Shown: in pieces, positions 24,955 to 34,680 of the stretch
Layout: every line of letters begins with the position of its first letter
How positions within the stretch are numbered: the stretch's first letter is position 1
Assembly: GCA_031292525.1 (NCBI GenBank)
Contig: JARLGY010000018.1
Location: forward strand, 310,001-374,000
Length of the DNA: 64,000 nt
Source of the DNA: Flavipsychrobacter sp.
GTDB taxonomy: Bacteria > Bacteroidota > Bacteroidia > Chitinophagales > Chitinophagaceae
Direction: 5' to 3'
Position numbers and translations under genes: made by a program
Notes under the pieces: model-generated
What the model saw: only the letters and a program-made list of their open reading frames with translations
Told to the model about the DNA's origin: nothing
Database searches by the model: none

Positions 24955-27597
24955 TTATTCTATACTTAACTTCTTGATCATACGCTCTCCATCAACCATA
25001 AACTCGATGAAGTAGATGCCGCGCGGCTGACCAGACAGATCAAGGTTGGTAGCGAATTGGGTACCTACGTTATCGTAGCTCTTTATCATTACACGCTGGC
25101 CTGTAACGTTAGTTACATTCAGATCAAGGTGCGTAACGTTGCTTGCTGCGTTGAACATCACTTTAAACTTACCGCTGGTAGGGTTAGGGAAAATAGCAAC
25201 ATCGCTGAGGTTCTTTATCCTGTTGATACCAGCTGTTGTTGAGTCGTGCAACCTTACTACGAAGTCAACTGTCTCGCCCGATACATAAGAACCGCAACCC
25301 TGATCAGATGCTGTATTGGCAAGTGTATCGCTGTTAATGATGAGGCGCATACCTGTGAGCACGTTTGGTACAGTATAGTAGTGCGGCTGTATAGTAAGTG
25401 TTGATGATACAAAGAAACTATCTGGTGTAGTATATAAAGTCAACACTGCATCATCAGGATAATCATACTTCAGGTTATTATTGAAGTCGATGAATATGGT
25501 GATCTTAGCATCGCTGTGGAAAGCGCGGTGCATGATCTGGTAGATGAGGAAGTCGTAAGTACTGTCTATACCCAGATCCATGATATGTGTAGTATAATCG
25601 CTGCGGCCATGCGTAGCATCAGGGTTATTAACGTGGCCATTATTAGTAAGGTTATTCTTGGTGTAGTAGTACTTACCCAGTATGAACGCGCCAATATCTG
25701 TGCTATCATTAGCATTACCGCCAATAGCCTGGCTCACGCAATAGCAAGCATAGCTAGGTTCGCCACCTACACTTACCACATTACTGTAAGTAGTATCGTG
25801 TGCGTTTGTACATACCATTTGCAACCTGTACGATTCAGGATTTACATAAGCAATAGTGAGTTTATCCTGGTTGAGAACAAAAGGCATATTCCCCCAAGTA
25901 ACACCGTTATCGGGCGATGACTGCCAGTTGTATTGTATGCCGAATATATTTTTGTCGTGCGTGCTATCTCCTATAGTAAAAGTGTAACCAGGACACATAG
26001 TAGTGCTGGTTATGTAGGCAGTGCCCGGGTTGGCGTTACCATTACACTGGTCGTGAATGATGTTTACAACGTAGTCCTCAGTTTCACCATTTGAATAAGC
26101 AGTAGGGCTGCCGCACGGGCCATCGGTATTGGTGTTTAATGAACTGTTGTCAATAATTACACGCATACCGGTAAGACCAAACTTTGCAATCGCTTTATTG
26201 ATACTAAACGTATCTGCAGCTGTGGGGTTAGACTGGGTAAGGCCGCCAGATGGTAAGTAATTCATTACACGTTCCGTTGCAGGGTCAAAAACACCATCCT
26301 GGTTATAATCTATATAAGCGCTTACCCTATAAGTATTATTGGTATAGCTTCCACTGCTAATGCCCGTAACAAAGAGGCTAAACACACTGTCAATATACAT
26401 ATTGGCAGGAGTAAGATAGGTGTAGCTGGTATAATTGTGTACTGCCGAACCATTGTTAGTTATAGGATAAGGGTTACCATTATTAAGCACTACGCCATTG
26501 CTGGGGTAAGTAGCCATAGTAACATTCCCGATATTTATATTGTGGTTGTTGCCCAGTGTATCACTGCAATAGCATTTGTAGAATGGCAACAGGATGGAAT
26601 TCATATTTATAGTATCGTATGTATTAGATATACCGCAATGCACTACAAGGCGGTAATACATAGTATCGGCGGCCTGGCTTGTGGTAAGTGTTGGCCTGGT
26701 TTGGCCTGCCAACGGATTCCATGAGCCCGGCAAACTATCGGTAGAAGAATACCACTGGTAAGTAAGATTCGTAAATACTGTATCGCTATAAGATAGCTTA
26801 AAAGGTACATTTTTACATGGGGAAGGGTGGTTTACGGTACCCCCCGGAACACCGGTACATGGCGGTGTGAAATCTATGCTGATATCGTCAAGCCCCATGT
26901 CAAACTGACCGGCTACAGTTGCAGGCGGAGCTGTTACGTTAGCCACGCTGTCTATCGCTTTGAAAATAATGTATGCGCCTGTGTAAGTATTATAAGTTTG
27001 TGAGAGTGGAAGCGTGTACTGCACCCAGCCGTTTAAGCTGGCATTTGATTGGGGATAAATACTATCGATCTTCACGCCACCAAAATTACTAAAGGGCACA
27101 TTCTGATTTATGTAAACATATATCACATTGCTATCATGACTGCCGACATATTTATTATATACCCAGAAAGACAATGTGTATTGCCCTCCTATTGTAGCAA
27201 GAGTTGAAAAATTGATAGGCGGCGTTGCCAGCTCTGCAATTGTACCGCTATCTACTAAATGTGAGTTGAACAAGGCATAGGCTGTAGTACCATGAGTACC
27301 TGCATGTGGCAGGAACCCACTTGTCTGATAAGGACCAGGCCAAGGCAGAAAACCAACATTACCAATACCAGTATATCTGGTCCACGAAGGGTAGCCGGTA
27401 GGGTTGGTAGCGGGGGTATAGGTTGAATCGGACCAGCCGGGAGGGGGAGGAAACAACGGCTGCTCAAAACCCTGCTGCAGAATATTAACAGTTTGGGCAT
27501 GAACCTGGGGTACATAAAGCATAAATGCCATTGCTGCAAGCAATAAAAATTTACACCTTGTTTGTGCCTGGGAAAGGGTAAAACTCTTTATTCTCAT
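24955..27597 (-). CDS. Large secreted GEVED-domain protein with type IX sorting tail
   Basis: The 880-residue protein has a Sec signal (hydrophobic to about residue 30, cleavage near VHAQ). An N-terminal domain of about 200 residues (GFEQPLFPPPPGW ... LDDISIDF) resembles the choice-of-anchor/MAM-like beta-sandwich. An Ig-like segment follows, then two GEVED domains (about 395-520 and 645-790), each with a DYNQDG/DFNNNL-type calcium-like loop and ending in NGETEDYVV or SGETVDFVV. The last 75 residues (AIFPNPTSGKF ... GERMIKKLSIE) are a type IX sorting domain. It is probably a cell-surface adhesin or matrix protein. It has its own terminator and no operon partner. Confidence 0.85.
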   Translation of the reverse strand: MRIKSFTLSQAQTRCKFLLLAAMAFMLYVPQVHAQTVNILQQGFEQPLFPPPPGWSDSTYTPATNPTGYPSWTRYTGIGNVGFLPWPGPYQTSGFLPHAGTHGTTAYALFNSHLVDSGTIAELATPPINFSTLATIGGQYTLSFWVYNKYVGSHDSNVIYVYINQNVPFSNFGGVKIDSIYPQSNASLNGWVQYTLPLSQTYNTYTGAYIIFKAIDSVANVTAPPATVAGQFDMGLDDISIDFTPPCTGVPGGTVNHPSPCKNVPFKLSYSDTVFTNLTYQWYSSTDSLPGSWNPLAGQTRPTLTTSQAADTMYYRLVVHCGISNTYDTINMNSILLPFYKCYCSDTLGNNHNINIGNVTMATYPSNGVVLNNGNPYPITNNGSAVHNYTSYTYLTPANMYIDSVFSLFVTGISSGSYTNNTYRVSAYIDYNQDGVFDPATERVMNYLPSGGLTQSNPTAADTFSINKAIAKFGLTGMRVIIDNSSLNTNTDGPCGSPTAYSNGETEDYVVNIIHDQCNGNANPGTAYITSTTMCPGYTFTIGDSTHDKNIFGIQYNWQSSPDNGVTWGNMPFVLNQDKLTIAYVNPESYRLQMVCTNAHDTTYSNVVSVGGEPSYACYCVSQAIGGNANDSTDIGAFILGKYYYTKNNLTNNGHVNNPDATHGRSDYTTHIMDLGIDSTYDFLIYQIMHRAFHSDAKITIFIDFNNNLKYDYPDDAVLTLYTTPDSFFVSSTLTIQPHYYTVPNVLTGMRLIINSDTLANTASDQGCGSYVSGETVDFVVRLHDSTTAGINRIKNLSDVAIFPNPTSGKFKVMFNAASNVTHLDLNVTNVTGQRVMIKSYDNVGTQFATNLDLSGQPRGIYFIEFMVDGERMIKKLSIE

Positions 27598-27966
27598 AAC
27601 TCGTATTTTAATTATTTTATAATACTGTGCGTAAGATAAACTTTTTTAAGAAAATTTTTTAACAACCCGTAATTATTTTCTGTATGGCTGGTCTGCGGGC
27701 TGCATTTACATACAACATGCTGAATAACGGCGGTGTTGTTTATAGACAGGCGTTTTTAGAAAAAGGTTTGATGGGTTTAAAACCTCTTACCAATGAATGA
27801 CATATTAGCTTTAACATACTGGGCAATAATAGCTTGAACCACAATAGCCCAGTTAAATTTAATCGCACTATTTATGAGCAGATCAAAAGGGTATAGTTTG
27901 GAATGACGCAAGATGAACTACCAATTCCGATAAAATTCTATTATTTTTACGCCCAAAAACCAGTAT
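27598..27966. other. Intergenic stretch between divergent genes
   Basis: The interval is AT-rich and holds the promoters of the secreted protein (minus) and gcvH (plus). An element TATTTTTA at about 27940-27947, close to the -7 consensus, precedes gcvH. An inverted repeat ACTGGGC / GCCCAGT lies near 27819-27855. No gene is supported. Confidence 0.35.
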
Positions 27967-28344
27967 ATGAATTTCCCAGAATCAGTCAAGTACACAAAGG
28001 ATCACGAATGGATAAAAATAGAAGGTAACATTGCCACCATAGGCATTACTGAATTTGCACAGCACGAACTGGGAGATATTGTATTTGTTGATATAGACGC
28101 TAAAGGCAAGAAACTGGAAGCAAACGAAGTGTTTGGAACGGTAGAGGCTGTAAAAACAGTTTCTGACCTATTTTTGCCGGTAGCAGGTACCATTACCGAA
28201 ATAAACGATAGCCTGGAAGCTAATCCTGAATATGTGAACAACGATCCTTATGGTAAGGGTTGGATGGTGAAGATGGAAGTGGACCAGCCTGTAAATGAGG
28301 AGCACCTGATGGATGCTGCCGCTTACGGGAAACTGGTAGGTTAA
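27967..28344 (+). CDS. gcvH: Glycine cleavage system H protein
   Basis: The 125-residue lipoyl carrier shuttles the aminomethyl group between the P, T and L proteins. It has the typical opening (YTKDHEWIKIEGNIATIGIT) and the lipoylated Lys at residue 63 in FGTVEAVKTVSDL. Length is standard. gcvP and gcvT are not in the window, as is common in Bacteroidota. The stop codon shares its last A with the ATG of the VanZ-family gene (TAATG), so the two are coupled. Confidence 0.95.
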   Translation: MNFPESVKYTKDHEWIKIEGNIATIGITEFAQHELGDIVFVDIDAKGKKLEANEVFGTVEAVKTVSDLFLPVAGTITEINDSLEANPEYVNNDPYGKGWMVKMEVDQPVNEEHLMDAAAYGKLVG

Positions 28345-28745
28345 TGCTTACAAAGTTTTTTTTACAATCATCTCCTTATACAAGACGGGCAAGGTTGGCA
28401 GCTGTGCTGTGGACCTTGCTCATTTTTATTGCATGCCTCTGGCCCGGTAAGGATATACCAGACATACAGGTACCATTTATAGATAAGTGGGTGCACTTTG
28501 TATTATTTGGAGTATTTTCCTTTTTGTGGCTATGCGGCTACCCGCGCAAGGGATGGCAAACGCCGATTGTTATTTTCTTAGTGGCTGTATTTACCGGGTG
28601 GCTGGTAGAGGAGTTGCAAGGCGCATTACCAGCCCTGGGCCGCACAAAGGACATGATGGACGCGCTGGCAGATAGCGTTGGCGGATTGCTAGGGGTATTG
28701 GTATTTATAGCTGCCAGGTATTTATCTGGAGCCAATAAAGTTTGA
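28344..28745 (+). CDS. VanZ family membrane protein
   Basis: The 133-residue integral membrane protein has four hydrophobic segments and the VanZ-like pattern: PGKDIPDIQVPFIDKWVHF at about 34-52, then FGVFSFLWLCGY, and a GWLVEELQGALPALGRTKD segment followed by DALADSVGGLLG. In Bacteroidota it commonly follows gcvH. VanZ from Enterococcus gives low-level teicoplanin resistance, but chromosomal homologues have unknown functions. Translation is probably coupled to gcvH. Confidence 0.88.
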   Translation: MLTKFFLQSSPYTRRARLAAVLWTLLIFIACLWPGKDIPDIQVPFIDKWVHFVLFGVFSFLWLCGYPRKGWQTPIVIFLVAVFTGWLVEELQGALPALGRTKDMMDALADSVGGLLGVLVFIAARYLSGANKV

Positions 28746-28836
28746 TGCTGCAAGAGCTATAAGGCAGTCTGCAAAATTCTTTTTTACTGCACCTTGTGCA
28801 TATTCATTATTTTAGCCCCGAAAAGCTTTTTATAAA

Positions 28837-29859
28837 ATGATATACCGTAGCAAGGCGCCCCTGCGCATAGGCCTGGCAGGTGGTGGCACCGATGTGAACC
28901 CATATTGCGACATATATGGCGGCGCTATACTCAACGCCACTATATCGCTGTATGCATATGCGTCAATAGAACCGCTGAATGAACATACTATTATTATAGA
29001 GGCAAAAGACCGGAACGAAAAAGCAGAATATGAGAAAACAGACTCGCTACCCATAGATGGTAAGCTGGACCTGGCCAAGGGTGTGTATAACCGGATAGTG
29101 AAGGATTATGGCGGGGTGCCATCGGGCTTCAGGCTTACTACGTTTGTAGATGCGCCTGCAGGCTCTGGCCTCGGCACATCGAGCACACTGATGGTAGCCA
29201 TACTCGGTGCCTTTACCGAGTGGCTGCAACTACCACTTGGCGAGTATGACATAGCCCACCTTGCCTACCAGGTAGAGCGTGTGGAGCTGGCAATGGCCGG
29301 CGGCAAGCAAGACCAATACGCGGCAACCTTTGGTGGCGTAAACTTTATGGAGTTTTACGAGGGCGACCGTGTGATAGTGAACCCCCTACGTGTGAAACCT
29401 AAGTACCTGTTTGAACTGGGCAATAACCTGTTGCTATATTTTACAGCTACCAGCAGGCTCAGCAGCACTATAATAGAGGCACAAAGCCAGAACGTAGTGG
29501 ACAAGAACCAGGGATCGATAGATGCCATGCACCAACTGAAGGAGCAGGCCAGGATGATGAAGGAGGCTTTGTTGAAAGGAAAAATAGATGATATAGGCTA
29601 CATACTGGATTACGGGTTCAGGTATAAGAAGCAGATGGCCACAGGTATATCTAACTCTAAAATGGATGAACTGTACGAAACTGCACTGCGCGCCGGGGCA
29701 ACCGGAGGAAAGATAAGTGGCGCAGGTGGTGGCGGCTTTATGATGTTTTACTGCCCGGCCAACAAGAGCTATGCAGTAAAAGATGCGCTAAGCAAGTACG
29801 AGGGCACCTTTACCCCCTACCAGTTTACTGAACACGGATTGTTTACCTGGAGTATATAA
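28837..29859 (+). CDS. hddA: D-glycero-alpha-D-manno-heptose 7-phosphate kinase (GHMP family)
   Basis: The 340-residue GHMP kinase has the N-terminal SKAPLRIGLAGGGTDV motif typical of HddA-like sugar kinases, the ATP loop GSGLGTSSTLMVA at about 110-122, and the C-terminal GAGGGGFMMFY motif. It would phosphorylate D-glycero-D-manno-heptose 7-phosphate at C1 in the GDP-heptose route. Closely related members act on fucose or similar sugars, so the substrate is inferred from the downstream nucleotidyltransferase. The three-gene operon continues with a nucleotidyltransferase 12 bases later and a glycosyltransferase overlapping by 4 bases. Confidence 0.82.
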   Translation: MIYRSKAPLRIGLAGGGTDVNPYCDIYGGAILNATISLYAYASIEPLNEHTIIIEAKDRNEKAEYEKTDSLPIDGKLDLAKGVYNRIVKDYGGVPSGFRLTTFVDAPAGSGLGTSSTLMVAILGAFTEWLQLPLGEYDIAHLAYQVERVELAMAGGKQDQYAATFGGVNFMEFYEGDRVIVNPLRVKPKYLFELGNNLLLYFTATSRLSSTIIEAQSQNVVDKNQGSIDAMHQLKEQARMMKEALLKGKIDDIGYILDYGFRYKKQMATGISNSKMDELYETALRAGATGGKISGAGGGGFMMFYCPANKSYAVKDALSKYEGTFTPYQFTEHGLFTWSI

Positions 29860-29871
29860 TTATAGGCACAC

Positions 29872-30570
29872 ATGGAATGCATAGTACTGGCAGGCGGTTT
29901 GGGCACAAGGCTTAGAGGCGCTATAGGCGATTACCCCAAGTGTATGGCATCCGTAAACGGCCAACCCTTTCTGCACTATATATTCAGGTACCTGGCGGAA
30001 CAGGGCTGCACAAAAGCCATCTTATCCTTGGGGTACAAAGCTGAAGTGGTGACAGAATGGCTGGGAAACCAGCAACTGCCATTTGCGGTAAGTTATGTAA
30101 CTGAACAGGAACCACTGGGCACAGGGGGCGGCATACAACTTGCATTGGCAACGGCAACAGATAAAAATGTTGTGGTACTCAATGGGGATACTATGTTTCA
30201 AGTACCAATAAAAGAACTGCTTCATTTCCATACAAATAATGGTGCAGCCACTACGCTTGCACTAAAACAGATGCACAACTTTGACCGCTATGGCATAGTA
30301 CAGACAGATAGCAAGGGCATTATTACTGCATTTGAAGAAAAGCGAGCACGTGAACATGGGCTGATAAATGGCGGAGTTTATATTATAGACAAAGCAGCCT
30401 TTGTTGAAAGACATCTCCCTGAAAAATTTTCATTTGAAAAGGATTACCTGGAAGCTTATTTGCAGGAACACAAGTTTTACGGACAGGCTGCCGGTGCCTA
30501 CTTTATAGACATTGGTATTCCAGATGATTACAACCAGGCACAGGAAGATTTTAAAACCATGTTTGCATGA
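29872..30570 (+). CDS. hddC: Sugar-phosphate nucleotidyltransferase (HddC-like)
   Basis: The 232-residue enzyme has the nucleotidyltransferase signature VLAGGLGTRLR and PKCMASVNGQPF at the N-terminus, EQEPLGTGGGIQLA and VLNGDTMF (metal-binding Asp) in the centre, and no C-terminal left-handed helix. It fits D-glycero-D-manno-heptose 1-phosphate guanylyltransferase, coupling the HddA product to GMP. The operon position between a GHMP kinase and a glycosyltransferase supports this. gmhA and gmhB are not in the window. Its stop overlaps the next start as ATGA. Confidence 0.8.
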   Translation: MECIVLAGGLGTRLRGAIGDYPKCMASVNGQPFLHYIFRYLAEQGCTKAILSLGYKAEVVTEWLGNQQLPFAVSYVTEQEPLGTGGGIQLALATATDKNVVVLNGDTMFQVPIKELLHFHTNNGAATTLALKQMHNFDRYGIVQTDSKGIITAFEEKRAREHGLINGGVYIIDKAAFVERHLPEKFSFEKDYLEAYLQEHKFYGQAAGAYFIDIGIPDDYNQAQEDFKTMFA

Positions 30571-31694
30571 AGATAGCGCTGATAGGCCCGGCACACCCCC
30601 TGCGCGGCGGAGGTATATCTACCTTCAACGAACGGCTGGCTACAGAACTGCAAACTGAAGGGCACGATGTAACTATATACTCGTTTTCCTTGCAATACCC
30701 CTCTTTCCTGTTCCCGGGTAAATCGCAGTTTACATACGAACCGGCACCTGCCGGGTTGAACATAAAGAGCATCATCAATTCTATAAACCCGCTGAGCTGG
30801 ATAAATGTAGGCAACCTGATAAAAAAAGATCGGCCCGACCTGGTTATAGTACGCTACTGGATGCCCTTTATGGGACCTTGCCTCGGCACCATACTGCGTA
30901 TTGTAAACCAAAACAAGCACACCCGCATACTTTGCATTGCTGATAATATAATACCACACGAAAAGCGTCCGGGCGATCTGCCGTTCACCAAGTATTTTAT
31001 AAAACCCGTACATACCTTCATAGCCATGAGCAGGGATGTACTTAAAGATCTGAAGACACTTACTGATAAGCCAGCCACTTTTGTACCCCACCCTTTATAT
31101 GATAACTACGGTGCAGCCGTACCACGCGCACAAGCATTAGCCCAATTGAAGCTGCCAACCGATAAAAAGTATATGCTGTTCTTCGGATTTATAAGAAAAT
31201 ATAAGGGACTGGACATACTGCTGGAAGCTATGAGTGATGAACGCCTGAAAGCAAGTGGTGTAGAGCTGATAGTAGCCGGCGAGTTTTACGGAGACGAGGA
31301 TTTTTATACCAATATAATAAAGCAGCACGGCCTGGAGCAAAAGGTGCACATGTACACCAGCTTTATACCCAACGAAGAAGTAACCCTTTACTTTAGCGCT
31401 GCCGATGTGATAGTACAGCCTTACCGCAGCGCCACGCAGAGTGGTATAACCCAAGTGGCATACCACTTTGAAAAACCAATGATAGTAACTAACGTGGGCG
31501 GCTTAGCAGAGGTGGTACCTAATGGGGAGACCGGGTACGTGACCACACCAGAGCCAGCTGCGATTGCAGACGCACTACTTCAATTCTTTACTCCAGGCAG
31601 CATACCCAACCTGGATGCCAATCTGAAACGCGAAAAAGCAAAGTATAGCTGGGATGTTTTTGTACAGCAATTACTGCAAACAGCCGGGTTTTAG
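30567..31694 (+). CDS. Glycosyltransferase, family 4 (GT-B)
   Basis: The 375-residue GT-B enzyme has the N-terminal donor/acceptor loop PAHPLRGGGISTF, a second Rossmann half starting at KKYMLFFGFIRKYKGLDILLEA, and the donor-site region ADVIVQPYRSATQSGITQVAY followed by PMIVTNVGGLAEVV. It probably adds a heptose or similar sugar to an envelope glycan, using the activated sugar made by the two upstream enzymes. It overlaps hddC by 4 bases (ATGA). It ends 4 bases before the convergent 86-residue gene. Confidence 0.87.
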   Translation: MKIALIGPAHPLRGGGISTFNERLATELQTEGHDVTIYSFSLQYPSFLFPGKSQFTYEPAPAGLNIKSIINSINPLSWINVGNLIKKDRPDLVIVRYWMPFMGPCLGTILRIVNQNKHTRILCIADNIIPHEKRPGDLPFTKYFIKPVHTFIAMSRDVLKDLKTLTDKPATFVPHPLYDNYGAAVPRAQALAQLKLPTDKKYMLFFGFIRKYKGLDILLEAMSDERLKASGVELIVAGEFYGDEDFYTNIIKQHGLEQKVHMYTSFIPNEEVTLYFSAADVIVQPYRSATQSGITQVAYHFEKPMIVTNVGGLAEVVPNGETGYVTTPEPAAIADALLQFFTPGSIPNLDANLKREKAKYSWDVFVQQLLQTAGF

Positions 31695-31698
31695 CGCA

Positions 31699-31959
31699 CT
31701 ACTCCAAATAACCTTTAAGCAGGCTCTCAATAACCCCGCATGCCATAAGCATGGGTTTGTCTGTTACGGTGATGTGCACCACCAAACCTTCGGTAACATA
31801 GGTGCCTATCAGCTTACCAAAAGGTGTGGGTATATTAAATGTGCCGCTTGCGGTATCGCCGTCAAAGCTGCCGTTCATTTTTTTTGATAATCCCTGTGCC
31901 TTGGCCAGGAAGGCAGCGGCAGTGTCTTTTATATTAAGATCGAAGTTGCAATCGGACAT
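31699..31959 (-). CDS. Small conserved-type protein of unknown function
   Basis: The 86-residue soluble protein has a helix (DTAAAFLAKAQGLSKKMNG) followed by beta strands (GTFNIPTPFGKLIGTYV, GLVVHITVTDKP) and a C-terminal helix. It looks like a compact alpha-beta fold related to polyhydroxyalkanoate-system or START-like small proteins, but I cannot assign a family. It is convergent with the glycosyltransferase gene, and its start at 31959 is a clear ATG. Confidence 0.65.
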   Translation of the reverse strand: MSDCNFDLNIKDTAAAFLAKAQGLSKKMNGSFDGDTASGTFNIPTPFGKLIGTYVTEGLVVHITVTDKPMLMACGVIESLLKGYLE

Positions 31960-32064
31960 AGTGTTGGTTTTGGTTTCTTACCCGTGGTAAAAATAGCTAT
32001 TGTCATTAAATACAAACGCTATTATTTATTAGCAATAATATGGACAGTGAACTTAATACCGTTA

Positions 32065-32475
32065 CTATAGCTTAAGGCCGGCTAGGGAAACCGATAATTC
32101 TGACGAACCCTGCTGGGTCATGGTACATTTACCACTAAAATCGGCATCAGGCTGTATATCCAGGCTACCAACCGTAAGATTACCGTTGATGACGCATTTT
32201 GAGCGTAAAGACAGCAACCCCTCTACATATATATTTCCGGTAACGGTACCGAATATATCAGCATTAGCAGCATGCAGGTCGCCGTTAACTAATGCTTCAG
32301 GGCCTATTACAACCTTGGCTTTGCAGCGTACATAACCGTTTATACGGCCGTCTATACGCATATCATGGTCGGCATCTACGTTGCCCGTTATCTGCATATT
32401 CACGGCTATCATACTCAACGATTCTGCCGGGAAGAAAGAAGATTTAAGACTATTTTTTATTTTTTTCCTTAACAT
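32065..32475 (-). CDS. Bactofilin (polymer-forming cytoskeletal protein)
   Basis: From the ATG at 32475 (MLRKKIKNS) the protein has 136 residues. An ATG three codons earlier is also possible, and the longer ORF begins with GTG. The core is the bactofilin beta-helix, seen as regularly repeated turns: MQITGNVDADHDMRIDGRINGYV, KVVIGPEALVNGDLHA, ADIFGTVTGNIYVEG, KCVINGNLTVGSLDI. Bactofilins polymerise without nucleotide and help position envelope enzymes. The short basic N-terminus may associate with the membrane. The gene is divergent from yidC. Confidence 0.88.
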   Translation of the reverse strand: MLRKKIKNSLKSSFFPAESLSMIAVNMQITGNVDADHDMRIDGRINGYVRCKAKVVIGPEALVNGDLHAANADIFGTVTGNIYVEGLLSLRSKCVINGNLTVGSLDIQPDADFSGKCTMTQQGSSELSVSLAGLKL

Positions 32476-32643
32476 ATGCTGCATTGAAAACCCGGCAATA
32501 CAAACCACCGCGTTTATTTAAAAAAATAATTATGCATTGTTTCAAGGTACCAGGAAATGATACAGGGATTGCGAAGGTAAACAGTTTAATGCAAAATAAA
32601 TGTTATGAAAAAGTAAGCCCCTAAGCGTATATAATAAATAAGC

Positions 32644-32651
32644 TACCTTTG
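32644..32651 (+). promoter_or_regulatory. -7 element upstream of yidC (TACCTTTG)
   Basis: This is an exact TAnnTTTG match 20 bases before the yidC ATG, predicting a leader of about 15 bases. No good -33 box was seen. Confidence 0.5.
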
Positions 32652-32671
32652 CACACTCATTTTAAAATTTC

Positions 32672-34513
32672 ATGGATCGTAATTCAGTCATTGGATTTAC
32701 ATTGTTGGTTGCGCTGGTGGTTACTTATTTCTTATATAATAAGCACGAGCAGGATAAATACTACGAGCTGCGCAGGGCAGACTCTATAACATCTGCAAAA
32801 TCTCATCCTCGGGTAGCTGATAGCAGCAAGGCTGCAAATCTGGTGGCAGCTGCTGCGCCAATAGACAATATGAACGATAGCCTGCGCAAAACTCTGCCGG
32901 CTGCGTACTCAGGTAAGGAGCAGTCTGTAACCCTGGAAAATAAAAAGTTGGCGCTTACATTCACCAGCAAGGGCGCTTACCCTGTAAGTGCAGAGCTAAA
33001 AGGCTACAAAACATACTGGCAGAAACCTCAATACCTGTTTAACGGGAAGGGTAATATGCTGAATGCCATACTGCCGGTAAACAACAACGCCGTAGCAACA
33101 TCTGACCTGTACTTTACCCCCACTATCCGCAATGAACCCAATGGCGATAAGACCATTGACTTCTCTGCCGATATGGGGAATGGTAAAAAAGTAGATATTA
33201 TATATACACTGCCTGCTGATGACTACATGATGACCTGCAACCTAACCCTTACCGGCATGCCTGCAAGCAGCCTGGTAATGAACTGGAACACAGAAGGACT
33301 GCACAGTGAAAAAGATATTATGAACGAACGTATGGCCACACAGCTATACTATAAATATAAGAATGGTAATAACGACTACTTTACCATAAAAAGCGACTCC
33401 CGCAAAGACCTTGATGAAGGCGCCATACAATGGACTGGTTTCCGTAAGCAATATTTTAGTTCTGTACTTATTTCAAAAGAAGGCTTTACAAAGGCAACCA
33501 TACACGCCAATGCCCCTGCTACAGATACTAACGTAGTTGCAGAGAACCGCGAAGTATTGGATGTACCTATGAAACCGGGCAACATACAGAACATAAACCT
33601 GCAGTGGTACATAGGTCCAAATGATTATAATACATTACGCACTTACCACCTCGATCTGGATCAAATGATACCATTGGGATATGGCCCTATGGCATTTGTG
33701 AAGTACATCAACAAATGGGCGCTGGTACCTATATTTTATTTCCTGGCTAGCTTTATCAGCAACTATGCACTCATCATTGTATTGATGACGCTGATGATAC
33801 GCCTGGTTCTATCTTTCTTCACTTATAAGAGCTACCTGTCGGCCGCGAAGATGCGCGTACTGAAACCAGAGCTTGATGTGATACGCGCACAATGCGGTGA
33901 TGACACGCAGAAATTTAGTGTAGAACAAATGAAATTGTTTAAGTCAGCAGGGGTAAACCCGCTTGGAGGTTGCTTGCCATCGCTAATACAGATACCTATC
34001 ATCGTTTCGCTGTACTACCTCTTCCCGTCACTTATAGAGTTCAGGCAGAAGTCTTTCCTTTGGGCGCCTGATCTTTCTACTTATGACAGTATATTCCACT
34101 TGCCATTCAGCATACCATCGTATGGTGACCATGTGAGTTTGTTCACGTTATTGATGACCGCATCAAGCCTCTTCCTGGCGCTGTATAACCGTAACATGAC
34201 CACGCAGGATCCTAACAACCCTATGATGAAGTACCTGCCGTTTATCTTCCCGATATTCCTGATGGGTATATTTAATAAAATGGCGGCGGCCCTTACATTC
34301 TACTATACATTCTCTAACATACTCAGCATCAGCCAGCAGTTCATCATTCAGAAATACTTCATTAACGAGAAGGCTATACATGCCGAACTACAGGCAAACA
34401 AGAGCAAGCCTGCCACACCAAGCAAGTGGGCTGCACGTATGGAACAGTTGCAGAAATCGCAAGCAGACCGCGGCAAACAAACCCCTATTATAAAGAATCC
34501 GAACAAGAAATAA
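32672..34513 (+). CDS. yidC: Membrane protein insertase YidC
   Basis: The 613-residue inner-membrane insertase has an N-terminal membrane segment (about 7-22), a large periplasmic beta-supersandwich domain (about 75-350), then the conserved membrane domain. The hydrophilic-groove Arg lies in MIRLVLSFFTYKSYLS, followed by the cytoplasmic coiled region and GVNPLGGCLPSLIQIPIIVSLY. It ends in a basic tail (RMEQLQKSQADRGKQ...NKK) that helps ribosome contact. It works alone or with SecYEG. Length is usual for Bacteroidota. A terminator follows, so the gene is monocistronic. Confidence 0.97.
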   Translation: MDRNSVIGFTLLVALVVTYFLYNKHEQDKYYELRRADSITSAKSHPRVADSSKAANLVAAAAPIDNMNDSLRKTLPAAYSGKEQSVTLENKKLALTFTSKGAYPVSAELKGYKTYWQKPQYLFNGKGNMLNAILPVNNNAVATSDLYFTPTIRNEPNGDKTIDFSADMGNGKKVDIIYTLPADDYMMTCNLTLTGMPASSLVMNWNTEGLHSEKDIMNERMATQLYYKYKNGNNDYFTIKSDSRKDLDEGAIQWTGFRKQYFSSVLISKEGFTKATIHANAPATDTNVVAENREVLDVPMKPGNIQNINLQWYIGPNDYNTLRTYHLDLDQMIPLGYGPMAFVKYINKWALVPIFYFLASFISNYALIIVLMTLMIRLVLSFFTYKSYLSAAKMRVLKPELDVIRAQCGDDTQKFSVEQMKLFKSAGVNPLGGCLPSLIQIPIIVSLYYLFPSLIEFRQKSFLWAPDLSTYDSIFHLPFSIPSYGDHVSLFTLLMTASSLFLALYNRNMTTQDPNNPMMKYLPFIFPIFLMGIFNKMAAALTFYYTFSNILSISQQFIIQKYFINEKAIHAELQANKSKPATPSKWAARMEQLQKSQADRGKQTPIIKNPNKK

Positions 34514-34539
34514 GAGTTTATCTCATACCCATAATCACA

Positions 34540-34574
34540 AAAGCCTTTCAGCCATAAACTGAAAGGCTTTTTGG
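34540..34574 (+). terminator. Intrinsic terminator of yidC
   Basis: A perfect 12-bp stem, AAAGCCTTTCAG / CTGAAAGGCTTT, is followed by TTTGGTTTT, 27 bases after the yidC stop. Confidence 0.85.
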
Positions 34575-34680
34575 TTTTATAATTGATTTGAAAAATATTT
34601 TAAGGATCTACCCAAGATTATAGCAATACACTCCTTCTATATTCAGGTACTCACAAAAAATAAAACTTAAATCGACCAAC